Source: Roseiarcus sp963823165 (GTDB taxonomy: Bacteria; Pseudomonadota; Alphaproteobacteria; Rhizobiales; Beijerinckiaceae). Taken from it: a stretch of DNA of 64,000 nucleotides. The DNA lies in the NCBI GenBank assembly GCA_963823165.1, contig CAWGKV010000041.1, positions 124,001-188,000 on the forward strand, read 5' to 3'. The notes beneath the pieces are model-generated. The model was given only the letters and a program-made list of their open reading frames with translations. It had not been told where the DNA came from and ran no database searches. A program made the position numbers and the translations under genes. Of the stretch, positions 46,210-54,175 are shown one piece after another. The first letter of the stretch is position 1. Each line of letters opens with the position of its first letter.

Positions 46210-47322
46210 TCAGCTGGCGAGCCGGTCGCGCGCGTGCGGAGACAGGCGCGCCCGGAACGCTTCCGTCAGCGCCGGCAGAAAGCGGATGGCGTCGGTCGCC
46301 ACGGCGAGGTGGGCGAAGTCGAGGATCGGCGCGTTGCGGTCGGTATTGATCGCGACGATGAGGTCGGCCCCCTCCACGCCGACGCGATGCTGGATCGCGC
46401 CGGAAATTCCCGCGGCGATATAGAGCTTGGGACGGATCGTCTTGCCGGTCTGGCCGATCTGCCGGTCCGCTGGCGCCCAGCCCTTCTGCACGCAGGGACG
46501 CGAGCAGCCCCAGTCGCCGCCGAGGACGGCGGCCAGCGCCCGAACGAGTTGCAGGTTCTCGGCGCCTTGCAGCCCGAGCCCTCCGGCGACCACCGCGTCG
46601 GCGAAGGCGAGGTTCGACTTTTGCGAGGCTCGGTCGGGCAAGAAGGACAGGATCTTGGTGACGATGCTTTCTTCCGTGAGGTCGATGATGTGCTCGACGA
46701 CACGGCCGACGCGTCCCTCCTGGCGCTCTGGCATCGGCATCACGCGCGGGCGCACGGTCGCCATCTGCGGCCGGAAGTTCAGCGTGTAGATCGTGCAAAG
46801 GAGCGATCCACCGAAGGTCGGCCGCGTCGCAGCGAGCGACTTGTCGGCGTCGACGGCGAGTTCGGTGCAATCGGCGGTGAGCCCCGTCAGCAGGGTCGTC
46901 GCGACGGAGCCGGCGAGGTCGCGCCCGAGGTTGGTCGCGCCGAGCAGCAGGATTTCCGGCTTGTAGACGTTGACGAGCTCGGTCAGCGTTTTGGTGAAGG
47001 GCTCGTTGCGGTAGTCCGCGAGAATGGGATTTTCGACGAGATAGACGAGATCGGCGCCGTAGACGAAGCTCTCCACCGCCGCTTCGCGCGCTCCCGCGCC
47101 GGGGCCGCCGACGACGACAGCGGCGAGATCGACGCCGAGCTTGTCGGCGAGTTTGCGGCCCTCGCCCATCAGTTCCCAGGAGACGGGGTGAACCTGCCCG
47201 CGCTCAAGCTCGACCATCACCCAGACGTGCTTATGGGCCTTGAAGCGCTCGGGAAGCTCTTTCTTCATCGCCGCGCGGCTGGGCGCGGGCGCGGCTGGAG
47301 CGGCGGCAGGGGCATCGGGCAT
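46210..47322 (-). CDS. fixB: electron transfer flavoprotein alpha subunit FixB
   Basis: 370 residues. An Ala/Pro-rich N-terminal extension precedes 'HVWVMVELERGQVHPVSWELMGEG', and the C-terminal FAD domain has 'VVAGGLGLQGAENL' and 'QIGQTGKTIRPKLYIAAGISGAIQH', the ETF-alpha signature. With FixA it forms the flavoprotein core of the bifurcating FixABCX complex. Eleven bases separate it from fixA. Confidence 0.95.
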   Translation of the reverse strand: MPDAPAAAPAAPAPSRAAMKKELPERFKAHKHVWVMVELERGQVHPVSWELMGEGRKLADKLGVDLAAVVVGGPGAGAREAAVESFVYGADLVYLVENPILADYRNEPFTKTLTELVNVYKPEILLLGATNLGRDLAGSVATTLLTGLTADCTELAVDADKSLAATRPTFGGSLLCTIYTLNFRPQMATVRPRVMPMPERQEGRVGRVVEHIIDLTEESIVTKILSFLPDRASQKSNLAFADAVVAGGLGLQGAENLQLVRALAAVLGGDWGCSRPCVQKGWAPADRQIGQTGKTIRPKLYIAAGISGAIQHRVGVEGADLIVAINTDRNAPILDFAHLAVATDAIRFLPALTEAFRARLSPHARDRLAS

Positions 47323-47333
47323 GGCGGCTTTCC

Positions 47334-48185
47334 TTACAATCCGGCGGCGAGGCGTTCGAGATCGCCTTCGAGCCCGGGCTTCATCTCGAACAGGGCAGCG
47401 ATCAGCGCCTCGGCGGTGTCCCTGGCCTGAGGCTTGACCTCGATCGCCTTGGCCTTCTCAGCGCGCGGCGTCGGCGCGAAGACGCGCTTGACCACGGTCG
47501 GAGAGCCTCGCAGGCCGCATTTGAGCAGGTCGTCGATGCCCGCCGCGGCGGCGTTCCATGTCACGATTTCGGCGCGCGCGGCGCGCAACGCATCGGGTAA
47601 GCCGCCGCGACGAATCTCCGCGGAGCCTTCGAGCATGGTGACGAGACAAGGCAGAAGCGACTTCAGGACCTGGGTTCCGCCCTCGGCGCGCCGTTCGAGC
47701 TCGATCGTCCGCGCCGCGGAGTCGACGCTCACAATCTTGGAGATATAGGTCAGCTGGGTGAGATCGAGCCGCCGCGCGATGCCGGGACCAACCTGCGCGG
47801 TGTCGCCGTCAATCGTCTGCTTGCCGGCGAAGACGATGTCCGGCGCGCCCCATGTGTCGCCGATCTTGCGGACCGCCTGGGATAGCGCGAAGCTGGTCGC
47901 GAGCGTGTCGGATCCTGCGAAGAAGCGGTCGGTCAGCAATACCGCCCGATCGGCGCCATAGGTGAGGGCCTTGCGAAGCGCCTCCTCGGCTGAAGGCGGC
48001 CCCATCGTGAGGACGGTCACCTCGCCTCCCTGCGCATCGCGCAAACGCAGCGCCGTTTCGAGGGCGAAGAGATCATAAGGATTGATGATCGTCGGCACGC
48101 CCTGACGCATGATCGTGTTGGTGACCGGATGCACCCGGATCTGCGACGAATCCGGCACCTGCTTGATACATACGACGAAATGCAT
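47334..48185 (-). CDS. fixA: electron transfer flavoprotein beta subunit FixA
   Basis: 283 residues. 'FVVCIKQVPDSSQIRVHPVTN' at the start, 'NPYDLFALETALRLRDAQGGEVTVLTMGP' and 'FAGKQTIDGDTAQVGPGIARRLDL' are ETF-beta/FixA features. It is the first gene of fixABCX and is directly preceded by a sigma-54 promoter (48222-48236) and a NifA-type site (48321-48336). It therefore starts its own nif-controlled transcript while lying behind nifW on the same strand. Confidence 0.96.
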   Translation of the reverse strand: MHFVVCIKQVPDSSQIRVHPVTNTIMRQGVPTIINPYDLFALETALRLRDAQGGEVTVLTMGPPSAEEALRKALTYGADRAVLLTDRFFAGSDTLATSFALSQAVRKIGDTWGAPDIVFAGKQTIDGDTAQVGPGIARRLDLTQLTYISKIVSVDSAARTIELERRAEGGTQVLKSLLPCLVTMLEGSAEIRRGGLPDALRAARAEIVTWNAAAAGIDDLLKCGLRGSPTVVKRVFAPTPRAEKAKAIEVKPQARDTAEALIAALFEMKPGLEGDLERLAAGL

Positions 48186-48221
48186 TCGGGCCTCCGCGCG
48201 GAGACTTCAAAATCGTCCTAG

Positions 48222-48236
48222 GCATATGCCGTGCCA
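48222..48236 (-). promoter_or_regulatory. sigma-54 -24/-12 promoter of fixABCX
   Basis: On the minus strand the site reads TGGCACGGCATATGC, with GG and GC exactly ten bases apart as required for RpoN. The -12 GC lies about 37 bases before the fixA ATG, leaving a short leader. Confidence 0.85.
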
Positions 48237-48320
48237 CCTCTGCTTGTGGGCCAAAAACTGCTACGAAATCAGCAGATTTCGTGAGCTCTGCGCGCCGCAA
48301 GGCGGCTTGCGACGCACCGC

Positions 48321-48336
48321 TGTCAGGAAGGCGACA
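48321..48336. promoter_or_regulatory. NifA upstream activator site for fixABCX
   Basis: TGT-CAGGAAGGCG-ACA fits the NifA consensus TGT-N10-ACA. It lies about 85 bases upstream of the -24 element and overlaps the 3' end of nifW, a normal distance for NifA action through DNA looping. Confidence 0.75.
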
Positions 48337-48727
48337 CGACGTCGTCGCTTCGGGTCGGAGGAAGCGGTGCGATCTCGTCGAGTCCGACAAACGCACTCTT
48401 TGGGGGAACGGGCCGCGCTGGGTCGTGATCCTTGAGGACGCGAAAGACCCTTTGAGCCAGCGGTGAAGACGATTCGAAATCGGAATAGGCGCGCCCCAGC
48501 TTCGCCTGGGCTCGGGCAGTGGCGACCAGATCCGGCAACCGCTCAAGGTCGTCACCTTGAAGATAGTCGCCCATGCGCTTCAGTATGTGAAGCCGGGCGA
48601 CCTGCAGCACCGCCGGGTCATAGCGGACGCCGAGCGCGGCAAAAAAGTCCTCAGCCGAAGAGAGGTCCTTCAGCCGATTCAGGATATTTGCCGTGTCGAT
48701 CGGCGGCTCGTCCAACGAACAGGTCAT
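48323..48727 (-). CDS. nifW: nitrogenase-stabilising/protective protein NifW
   Basis: About 134 residues. 'LNRLKDLSSAEDFFAALGVRYDPAVLQVARLHILKRMGDYL' is the NifW core, which protects the MoFe protein from oxygen or aids its maturation. I start it at ATG 48727, preceded by GGAG eight bases away; an upstream start would add ten residues overlapping nifV. The C-terminal ~30 residues ('KDHDPARPVPPKSAFVGLDE') are as usual. Confidence 0.93.
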   Translation of the reverse strand: MTCSLDEPPIDTANILNRLKDLSSAEDFFAALGVRYDPAVLQVARLHILKRMGDYLQGDDLERLPDLVATARAQAKLGRAYSDFESSSPLAQRVFRVLKDHDPARPVPPKSAFVGLDEIAPLPPTRSDDVVSPS

Positions 48728-48753
48728 GTCTTCGTCTCCAAAAGGGTTCAGCT

Positions 48754-49919
48754 TCACGTCTCCACAAGGCGCTGCTCAGCGTCAGCCCGCGCCTCCTCGT
48801 GCAGGCGCAGGAGTTCTTCGCGCGTGATCGCTCGCTTGATTCTCATCGCGCGCCAGCGCACGAGCGTCACAAGAGACGGCGTCGCCTGGGCCGAAAGCGC
48901 GATGCCGCATTGGGCGAGCGCGTGCGCAAGCGCCTTCGCGCCCGAATGTTTGCCGATCACGATGCTGTGGTGACGGCCGAACAACGCCGGATCAGGACCG
49001 CGATAGCTCTCCGGATCGGCCAAGAGGCCCGCGACATGGATGCCGAACTCGTGCGCGAACACGTCGCGGCCGATGATCGCCTTGCCGGCGGGAATGTCGC
49101 GTCGCGTCGCTTCGGCGACCAAAGCCGCGAGGTCCTCCAATTGAGGCAGGTCGATGTCGGTCGCTGCGCCTCGCAGGCACTCAAGCGCCGCGGCGACCTC
49201 CTCCAACGCGGCATTGCCCGCACGTTCGCCAAGACCGCCGACCGTCACCGACACATGGGTCGCGCCTGCCCGTACGGCCGCAAGCGTATTGGCGGTCGCG
49301 AGGCCAAAGTCGTCGTGGCCATGAAATTCAATCGCCATGTCGGTGGCGGCGATGACTCGTTCGACCAGCGCGTGGGTTTGAAACGGATCGAGGATTCCGA
49401 CCGTGTCCGCGATCCTGAGGCGGAAGCGCCGGCGACCTCTGCGGCTTCGGCGAGGCGAAGCAGGTGCTCAGGATCGGCGCGCGAGGCGTCCTCTGCGCCG
49501 ACCGCGACTTCGAAGCCCGCATCGAGCGCCATCGGCACAAACCGGCGCACGCGTTCCAGCGCCTCGGTGCGGTCGATGCCGAGCTTGGCGCTGAGCAGGC
49601 GGTCGGAAGCCGGAATCGAGAGGTTGACCGCATCGACGCGAGCGCGTCGCGCCGCGCCGATGTCCCGGCTGCTCATACGGCACCAGGCGAGAATCCGCGC
49701 GCCGAGCTCGAGCGATACGATCGAGCGCAAAGCCTCCACTTCCTCCTCGCCCATCGCCGGCGTGCCGGCTTCGAGTTCAGGAACTCCGGCGGCGGCGAGC
49801 GCTTCGGCGATGGAGACTTTTTCTGCAAGCGTGAAGGCGACGCTAGGCGTCTGCTCACCGTCACGGAGCGTCGTGTCGTTGAGCGAAATTCTCGGCGCTG
49901 GCGTCACGGCGGCTCCCAT
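48754..49919 (-). pseudogene. nifV: homocitrate synthase NifV, broken by one frameshift
   Basis: From the start at 49919 the protein reads a good NifV N terminus ('ISLNDTTLRDGEQTPSVAFTL', then 'AGTPAMGEEEVEALRSI') as far as 'EAAEVAGA', then nonsense. The true sequence continues in another frame as 'FRLRIADTVGILDPFQT...' and then 'AIEFHGHDDFGLATANTL' to 'EEARADAEQRLVET'. The locus is 1166 bases, one short of a multiple of three; a missing T in GCTTCCGCC (plus-strand 49422-49427) restores 388 residues. NifV condenses acetyl-CoA and 2-oxoglutarate to homocitrate, the organic ligand of FeMo-cofactor, so a real loss would impair nitrogenase. Probably an assembly error. Confidence 0.85.
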
Positions 49920-51110
49920 TCAAACGCACGCGGCAACAAGTTGCATGGCGGAGTGTTCGGCGCAGGGTCGGCCCCGCAACCGCTCGACGATCGACGGCAT
50001 CGCGGCGAGCACCCGATCGACGTCGTTGTCGCGATTGTCGCGCGAGAACGAGAAGCGCGTCGCCCCGTGCGCCAAAGCGACGGGGATGTTCATCGCGCGC
50101 AGCACGTGCGAGCTGGCGAACGAGCCGGCAGCGCAGGCAGCGCCGGTGGAGACGGATATTCCGGCGCGATTCAGCGTCAAAGCGATTGCGTCGGCCTCCG
50201 CCCCGCCGCAGACCACCGCGCTGGTATTCGGCAATCTGGGCTCGGTCTGGCCGACTACGAACGCGTCGCGAATGCGATCCGCGAGGCTTCGTTCCAGGCG
50301 GTCGCGCAACGCGCGCATGCGCGCTGCATCGTTGGCCAGCGCCGCATTGGCAATCTCCGCGGCCCTGCCGAAGCCGACGGCGCCGGGGAGGTTCTCTGTG
50401 CCTGCGCGTCGCCCCCGTTCCTGCCGGCCGCCGAATATGAGCGGCTTCAGGGTAAGGCCGAGGCGGACGTAAAGCGCCCCTATGCCCTTTGGGCCGTGCA
50501 GCTTGTGCGCGGAGAGCGACATGAGATCGATCGACGTCTTTCGCACCTCGATCGGAATGCGTCCGGCCGCCTGAATGGCGTCGGAATGGAAGAGCGCGCC
50601 GACCGCCTTGGCTTCCTCGGCGAGTTCCTCGACCGGGAATATGACGCCCGTCTCGTTGTTGGCCCACATGATCGACACCAGCGCGACCCGCGTCGACAGG
50701 GCGGCGCGATAGCGGGCGCGGTCGAGGCGACCCGCCTGATCGACGGGAATGACATGCGCCTTGATCTTGCCCGAGTTCGCCAATTGGCCGATCAGCACGA
50801 GAATCGCGGGGTGCTCGACGGCGGAAACAATGACTTCGTCGCGCCCATCGACTGCGTCGAGCGCGCCGAGGATCGCAGTGTTGTCGCTTTCGGTGCCGCC
50901 CGAGGTAAACTGGATCTCGTCGTCCGACCGTGCGCCGATCAGCTCGCGGACACTCGCGCGGGCACGCTTGAGCGCGCGCCGCGCGGCAACGCCGAGATCG
51001 TGCGCCGAGGACGGGTTGCCGTAGTGCTCGGTGAAATACGGCAGCATGATCGCGACAACGTCGGGATCGACGCGGGTCGTGGCGTTATTGTCGAGGTAAA
51101 CCGGACGCAT
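49920..51110 (-). CDS. nifS: cysteine desulfurase NifS
   Basis: 396 residues. 'VYLDNNATTRVDPDVVAIML' at the start, 'VSAVEHPAILVLIGQL', the PLP-binding Lys in 'SLSAHKLHGPKGIGALYVR' (about 203), and the catalytic Cys in 'GISVSTGAACAAGSFASS' (about 325) are canonical for NifS. It supplies sulfur for nitrogenase Fe-S clusters, working with the NifU-like and IscA proteins encoded just before it. It abuts nifV directly. Confidence 0.96.
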   Translation of the reverse strand: MRPVYLDNNATTRVDPDVVAIMLPYFTEHYGNPSSAHDLGVAARRALKRARASVRELIGARSDDEIQFTSGGTESDNTAILGALDAVDGRDEVIVSAVEHPAILVLIGQLANSGKIKAHVIPVDQAGRLDRARYRAALSTRVALVSIMWANNETGVIFPVEELAEEAKAVGALFHSDAIQAAGRIPIEVRKTSIDLMSLSAHKLHGPKGIGALYVRLGLTLKPLIFGGRQERGRRAGTENLPGAVGFGRAAEIANAALANDAARMRALRDRLERSLADRIRDAFVVGQTEPRLPNTSAVVCGGAEADAIALTLNRAGISVSTGAACAAGSFASSHVLRAMNIPVALAHGATRFSFSRDNRDNDVDRVLAAMPSIVERLRGRPCAEHSAMQLVAACV

Positions 51111-51124
51111 CGTCTTCTGTCCTC

Positions 51125-51553
51125 TCAGACCGGAACGACTTTGACCGGAAAGCCCAGCTTCTCGATCAATCGCATGCGCACGCCGAGAACCGTCGTCGAG
51201 GCGAGCTGGCAGCCGACGCAGGCGCCGGTTAGCCGCACCCTGACGACGTCTTCGACAATGTCGACGAGTTCGCAGTCGCCGCCGTCCAGTTGGAGGCGCG
51301 GGCGTAATTCAGCGAGGGCGCTTTCGATCGCGGCGACGCGCTCGGCTCCGTCGAGACGGCGCACAGGTCGCGGCGGCGACGCAGGAGCTTTGGCGATCGT
51401 AGGTCGACGATCGAATCCGACCAGCTGGACGCTGCGCGGCGGAGACGCTCCCGGCTCATCTCCGGCGTGCGCCTTGATAGTCGGCGGGCTCGGCAAAGGC
51501 CAGCATCGTTCGTCTCCGCCCAGGTTCAGGAAAAGGACTTGCCGCACGAGCAC
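51125..51553 (-). CDS. NifU C-terminal-domain protein (Fe-S scaffold); N terminus uncertain
   Basis: The last ~80 residues are a NifU-type domain ('RVAAIESALAELRPRLQLDGGDCELVDI' and 'VRLTGACVGCQLASTTVLG' with CxxC), a scaffold for transient Fe-S clusters. The N-terminal ~60 residues are low-complexity and the frame begins at a GTG inside iscA. A better start signal, GGAGACG before ATG 51506, opens a different frame (MLAFAEPADYQGA) that stops after 16 codons; a one-base indel near 51450-51470 would join it to the NifU frame. So the start, and perhaps the sequence, is in doubt. No N-terminal IscU-like domain is present. Confidence 0.75.
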   Translation of the reverse strand: MLVRQVLFLNLGGDERCWPLPSPPTIKAHAGDEPGASPPRSVQLVGFDRRPTIAKAPASPPRPVRRLDGAERVAAIESALAELRPRLQLDGGDCELVDIVEDVVRVRLTGACVGCQLASTTVLGVRMRLIEKLGFPVKVVPV

Positions 51554-51846
51554 CTCGATGCGGCGTTGGGGTTGTCGAACACGAAGCCCGAGCGCTCTAG
51601 ACCGGTGATGAAATCGACCGTCATGCCAGCGAGGTGGGGCTGAGAATCCTTGTCAATGAACAACGTGACGCCGTCCTGCTGGACGACTGCGTCGCCCTCA
51701 CGCGTCGTCGTTTCGAGGCCCATCATGTATTTGAAGCCGGCGCATCCGCCGGTCTGCGCCATGATCCTCAAGCCTTCGGCCGGCTGTGAAGCGCGCAACA
51801 GCGCGGTCTTCACCGCGGCGACGGCGTTGTCGGTGAGCTGGATCAC
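51526..51846 (-). CDS. nif-associated IscA/HesB-type iron-sulfur assembly protein
   Basis: 106 residues. 'IQLTDNAVAAVKTALLRA', 'GLRIMAQTGGCAGFKYMMGLE', 'FIDKDSQPHLAGMTVDFI' and the C-terminal 'SRCSCGKSFS' carry the three conserved cysteines of A-type carriers. The form lying between nifQ and nifU/nifS is the nif-specific IscA. It is the first gene after a sigma-54 promoter at 51885-51899 and so probably leads the iscA-nifU-nifS-nifV-nifW transcript. Confidence 0.92.
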   Translation of the reverse strand: MIQLTDNAVAAVKTALLRASQPAEGLRIMAQTGGCAGFKYMMGLETTTREGDAVVQQDGVTLFIDKDSQPHLAGMTVDFITGLERSGFVFDNPNAASRCSCGKSFS

Positions 51847-51884
51847 GCGAGCCTCCGGGCAGAAAGAGCGTCGCAGACCTCAAA

Positions 51885-51899
51885 GCATGAGCCGTGCCA
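51885..51899 (-). promoter_or_regulatory. sigma-54 -24/-12 promoter upstream of iscA
   Basis: The minus strand reads TGGCACGGCTCATGC, with GG-N10-GC as RpoN requires; the first eight bases equal those of the fixA promoter. The -12 GC ends about 39 bases before the iscA ATG. Confidence 0.85.
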
Positions 51900-51936
51900 A
51901 TCCATAAGCCTTTGGTATTGTAAGGTATTGCGAAGA

Positions 51937-51961
51937 TTGTCGGCTGTCGCAAAGCCGACAA
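51937..51961. terminator. 9-bp-stem hairpin between nifQ and the iscA promoter
   Basis: TTGTCGGCT-N7-AGCCGACAA is a perfect inverted repeat 27 bases after the nifQ stop. It could end the nifHDK...nifQ transcript, though there is no U-run. The NifA site at 51945-51960 lies inside it. Confidence 0.6.
51945..51960. promoter_or_regulatory. NifA upstream activator site for the iscA operon
   Basis: TGT-CGCAAAGCCG-ACA fits TGT-N10-ACA. It lies only about 46 bases upstream of the -24 element, closer than the 80-150 bases usual for NifA sites, and shares its right half with the hairpin arm. Confidence 0.6.
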
Positions 51962-51987
51962 GCATCACCCGAGGCGCGACATTGTCG

Positions 51988-52689
51988 CTAGTCGGCCTTC
52001 GACTCCCGGCCCGCTGCAGCAAGCCGGCTCATGCCCTCCTCGTCGCCAAAACAGGAAGCAAAGTCGACGCAGACCGAACAATGCGGGGCGGCGCAGAGGC
52101 TGAAACCCTCGAGTTCGCAAATCTGGCGGTAGAAGAATTTCTTCCAGCGCATGTTATTGACATTTCCGGCGTGCAGCGCCGGAAAGTGCCGTGCGATCAG
52201 ACGCCCGAGTTCGGCGCGATTGCTTAAGCCCAGATCCTGCCAGAGGTGGTCGTCGCGCATCGCGCGGCGCGCGAGAATTGCGACGAGCCAAGTCGAACTT
52301 TCATCGACACACGCACGGTTGGCGAGCAACAGGTCGCGCAGGAGAGCTTCCTCGTCCGCCACGATCGGCTCGCCCGACCGCCAAAGCGGGAACGGCAGGG
52401 CTCCCATGGGGAAACGAGAGGCAAGCAGTCGCGCTAATTCGCCGCCGTTGAGACCCAGCGCGTCGATCAGCGAGTCGATGCCCGCCGCCTCTTCAGCCAG
52501 GCCGATTGCGAGGAAGCAGGCGAACAGGTGGTCATCGAAGGCGGCGCCTTCGTCGGCCTTTGCAGTCTGCGCCTCGCGCAACGCCAGGTAGCGCTGATCG
52601 GCCGGCTCCAACAATCCCCCCGTGCGGAGCAAGGTCGGCGACGGCGGAGAGAGACCGGGATCAGGCCGCGAGTTCGGCGGCTGCAACAT
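51988..52689 (-). CDS. nifQ: NifQ, molybdenum-delivery protein for FeMo-cofactor
   Basis: About 233 residues. The C-terminal signature 'MRWKKFFYRQICELEGFSLC' followed by 'CAAPHCSVCVDFASC' (C-x4-C-x2-C-x5-C) binds the Fe-S/Mo cluster of NifQ. The N-terminal ~40 residues are Pro-rich and variable. ATG 52689 lies inside the 3' end of fdxB (29-base overlap), with AAGGA upstream. NifQ provides molybdenum for cofactor assembly on NifEN. It is the last gene of the nifH-led run, before a hairpin. Confidence 0.93.
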   Translation of the reverse strand: MLQPPNSRPDPGLSPPSPTLLRTGGLLEPADQRYLALREAQTAKADEGAAFDDHLFACFLAIGLAEEAAGIDSLIDALGLNGGELARLLASRFPMGALPFPLWRSGEPIVADEEALLRDLLLANRACVDESSTWLVAILARRAMRDDHLWQDLGLSNRAELGRLIARHFPALHAGNVNNMRWKKFFYRQICELEGFSLCAAPHCSVCVDFASCFGDEEGMSRLAAAGRESKAD

Positions 52690-52978
52690 GGGTCTGACAG
52701 TCCTTGGGGCAGACGCGCGCGCACGCGCTACAACCGATGCATGCGCCCGCGTTGTCGACGACCATGATCTTGCGGTTGAGTTCGTCGTCAAAATCATCGT
52801 CGTCGTCGTCCTCGGTCACCTTGCCAAGCACCTCGCCGTCCTCGTTGACGGCGTGCAGATGCATCACGTCGCGCGAGCAGACTTTGTAGCAACGGCCGCA
52901 GCCGATGCATGTGTCCGGGTCGATAGCGGTGAGATATTCGGGCGCCCAGATGGAGCCGTCGCGGGTCCGGAAGGCCAC
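52661..52978 (-). CDS. fdxB: nif-specific 2[4Fe-4S] ferredoxin III (FdxB-type)
   Basis: 105 residues. Two cysteine sets, 'CIGCGRCYKVCSRDVM' (residues ~24-39) and 'CIGCSACARVCPKDCQ' near the C terminus, flank a strongly acidic linker with 'EDDDDDDFDDE'. This layout is the nif-specific ferredoxin III family. The GTG at 52978 shares bases with the stop of the preceding gene (TAGTG). It probably donates electrons in cofactor assembly or to nitrogenase. Confidence 0.92.
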   Translation of the reverse strand: MAFRTRDGSIWAPEYLTAIDPDTCIGCGRCYKVCSRDVMHLHAVNEDGEVLGKVTEDDDDDDFDDELNRKIMVVDNAGACIGCSACARVCPKDCQTHVAAAELAA

Positions 52979-53178
52979 TATGCCGCCTCCAGCGTCTTGA
53001 GCCTGCCGCGCGCGGCCTCCAGGGCGGCGAAGGCGTCCTGCGTCGACCGCGCCACGTCCATGATCGAACGCCAATTGATCGGCAGTTCCTCCGAGAGATC
53101 GTGGAGATCCATCTTCGCCGCGGTCGCCTTGGCCGAGAGCTTCTTGATTTCGGATTTCAGGTCGTCGATGTCGGACAT
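52978..53178 (-). CDS. CCE_0567-type small nif protein (DUF683)
   Basis: 66 residues, alpha-helical hairpin: 'DIDDLKSEIKKLSAKATAAKMDLHDLSEELPINW' then 'ARSTQDAFAALEAARGRL'. It fits the CCE_0567/DUF683 family of small nif-cluster proteins, one of which binds metal. It lies between the DUF269 protein and fdxB, the normal place. Function unknown. Confidence 0.9.
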   Translation of the reverse strand: MSDIDDLKSEIKKLSAKATAAKMDLHDLSEELPINWRSIMDVARSTQDAFAALEAARGRLKTLEAA

Positions 53179-53213
53179 GGCAATGCCTCGTCATGCGGTC
53201 GGGACGGCCGGCG

Positions 53214-53675
53214 TCAAAAATCCGCGACGGCTGGATAGTCGGCGATCCATTTCGTCGCTTCGGCGACAAGCTTCTCGCCTGCCTCGGCGAGCTTCTCGAA
53301 GCTCTCGAAGCCGAAACGGTGGACGTCGCGGAGGCTTTTCGAGACGACGACCAGCCGGCCGACGGTCAGGATCACGCGCCCGAATCCCTCGTGCGATATC
53401 TTCATCATGGGCGAGGCCATACGGCCAGTTGCGCGCTCGATGTCGAGGCCGACTGCGACGTAGAACTTTTCTAGCCGCGACATCACGTCCGGATCGGGAT
53501 CGCCGATAATCGGGATTTCGCGCCGCTGTTCCTTCGTGACGATGAAATCGGCGAGGACCTTGGCGTCGGGCAGGCTTTCCCAGACCCCATAGGTGTCCTC
53601 AGCGCGCAACACGCGCACGAGAGTCCGGACGAAGGGCGATTCGAGCCCGGTCGGATTTTCCATGGTCGCGCTCAT
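53214..53675 (-). CDS. NifX-associated nitrogen fixation protein (DUF269)
   Basis: 153 residues. 'SPFVRTLVRVLRAEDTYGVWESLPDAKVLADFIVTKEQRREIPIIGDPDPDV' and 'RFGFESFEKLAEAGEKLVAEA' match the DUF269 family that follows nifX in many diazotrophs. Its precise job is unknown; a role in FeMo-cofactor handling is likely from linkage. ATG 53675 is six bases after the nifX stop; an ATG 12 bases further in is an alternative. Confidence 0.92.
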   Translation of the reverse strand: MSATMENPTGLESPFVRTLVRVLRAEDTYGVWESLPDAKVLADFIVTKEQRREIPIIGDPDPDVMSRLEKFYVAVGLDIERATGRMASPMMKISHEGFGRVILTVGRLVVVSKSLRDVHRFGFESFEKLAEAGEKLVAEATKWIADYPAVADF

Positions 53676-53680
53676 CGGCC

Positions 53681-54175
53681 TCAATCCTCTTCGAAATCGG
53701 GGCTGCCGGCGACTGCGCCGGCCTCTGTCAGAACCTTTCGGAGCCAGGGCGGCGGCGACCCGGCGAGCATGGCGCGCGTACGTTCCAGCACGTCCGCGAT
53801 CGGCGCCGGCTGCGGCGTTTTGATGGGATGGATGCGCGCGGCGACGACTTTCGCGGCCGCCGGACCGCCGATCGCCAGGCAGAAGAGGAGGTGGCACCCC
53901 GACAGAGCGTTGACCTTGGGGCCGATCTTGTCTTCGCCTTCCGTCTTGTGCGCGCCCGACTCGTCCGAATTGTCGTCGAATGCGACCGCCTCAACGAAGT
54001 CCCAGCCGTCCCTGGTCACGTCATAGAGCGCAAAGCGCGGCGCCGAGCCGAAATGCGCGTTGAGGCCCTTCATGTCGCGCGTGGCGATGGCGACGCGCAC
54101 TGCGCCGGAACGCGCCGGACGCACGGGCGCTTCAGTCTCAGTGTTGACGAGTTGGAGACGCCGCACGGCGGTCAT
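53681..54175 (-). CDS. nifX: nitrogenase cofactor carrier NifX
   Basis: 164 residues. 'VRVAIATRDMKGLNAHFGSAPRFALYDVTRDGW' and 'VNALSGCHLLFCLAIGGPAAAKVVAARIHPIK' are the dinitrogenase iron-molybdenum cofactor-binding fold of NifX. It shuttles NifB-co or the VK-cluster between NifB and NifEN. ATG 54175 overlaps the end of nifN by 38 bases; an upstream in-frame start is less likely. Confidence 0.94.
   Translation of the reverse strand: MTAVRRLQLVNTETEAPVRPARSGAVRVAIATRDMKGLNAHFGSAPRFALYDVTRDGWDFVEAVAFDDNSDESGAHKTEGEDKIGPKVNALSGCHLLFCLAIGGPAAAKVVAARIHPIKTPQPAPIADVLERTRAMLAGSPPPWLRKVLTEAGAVAGSPDFEED

Noticed and set aside
48463..51608. Two long plus-strand frames through nifV/nifS/nifU
   Set aside because: They are mirror frames of the nif genes and show no domain motifs.
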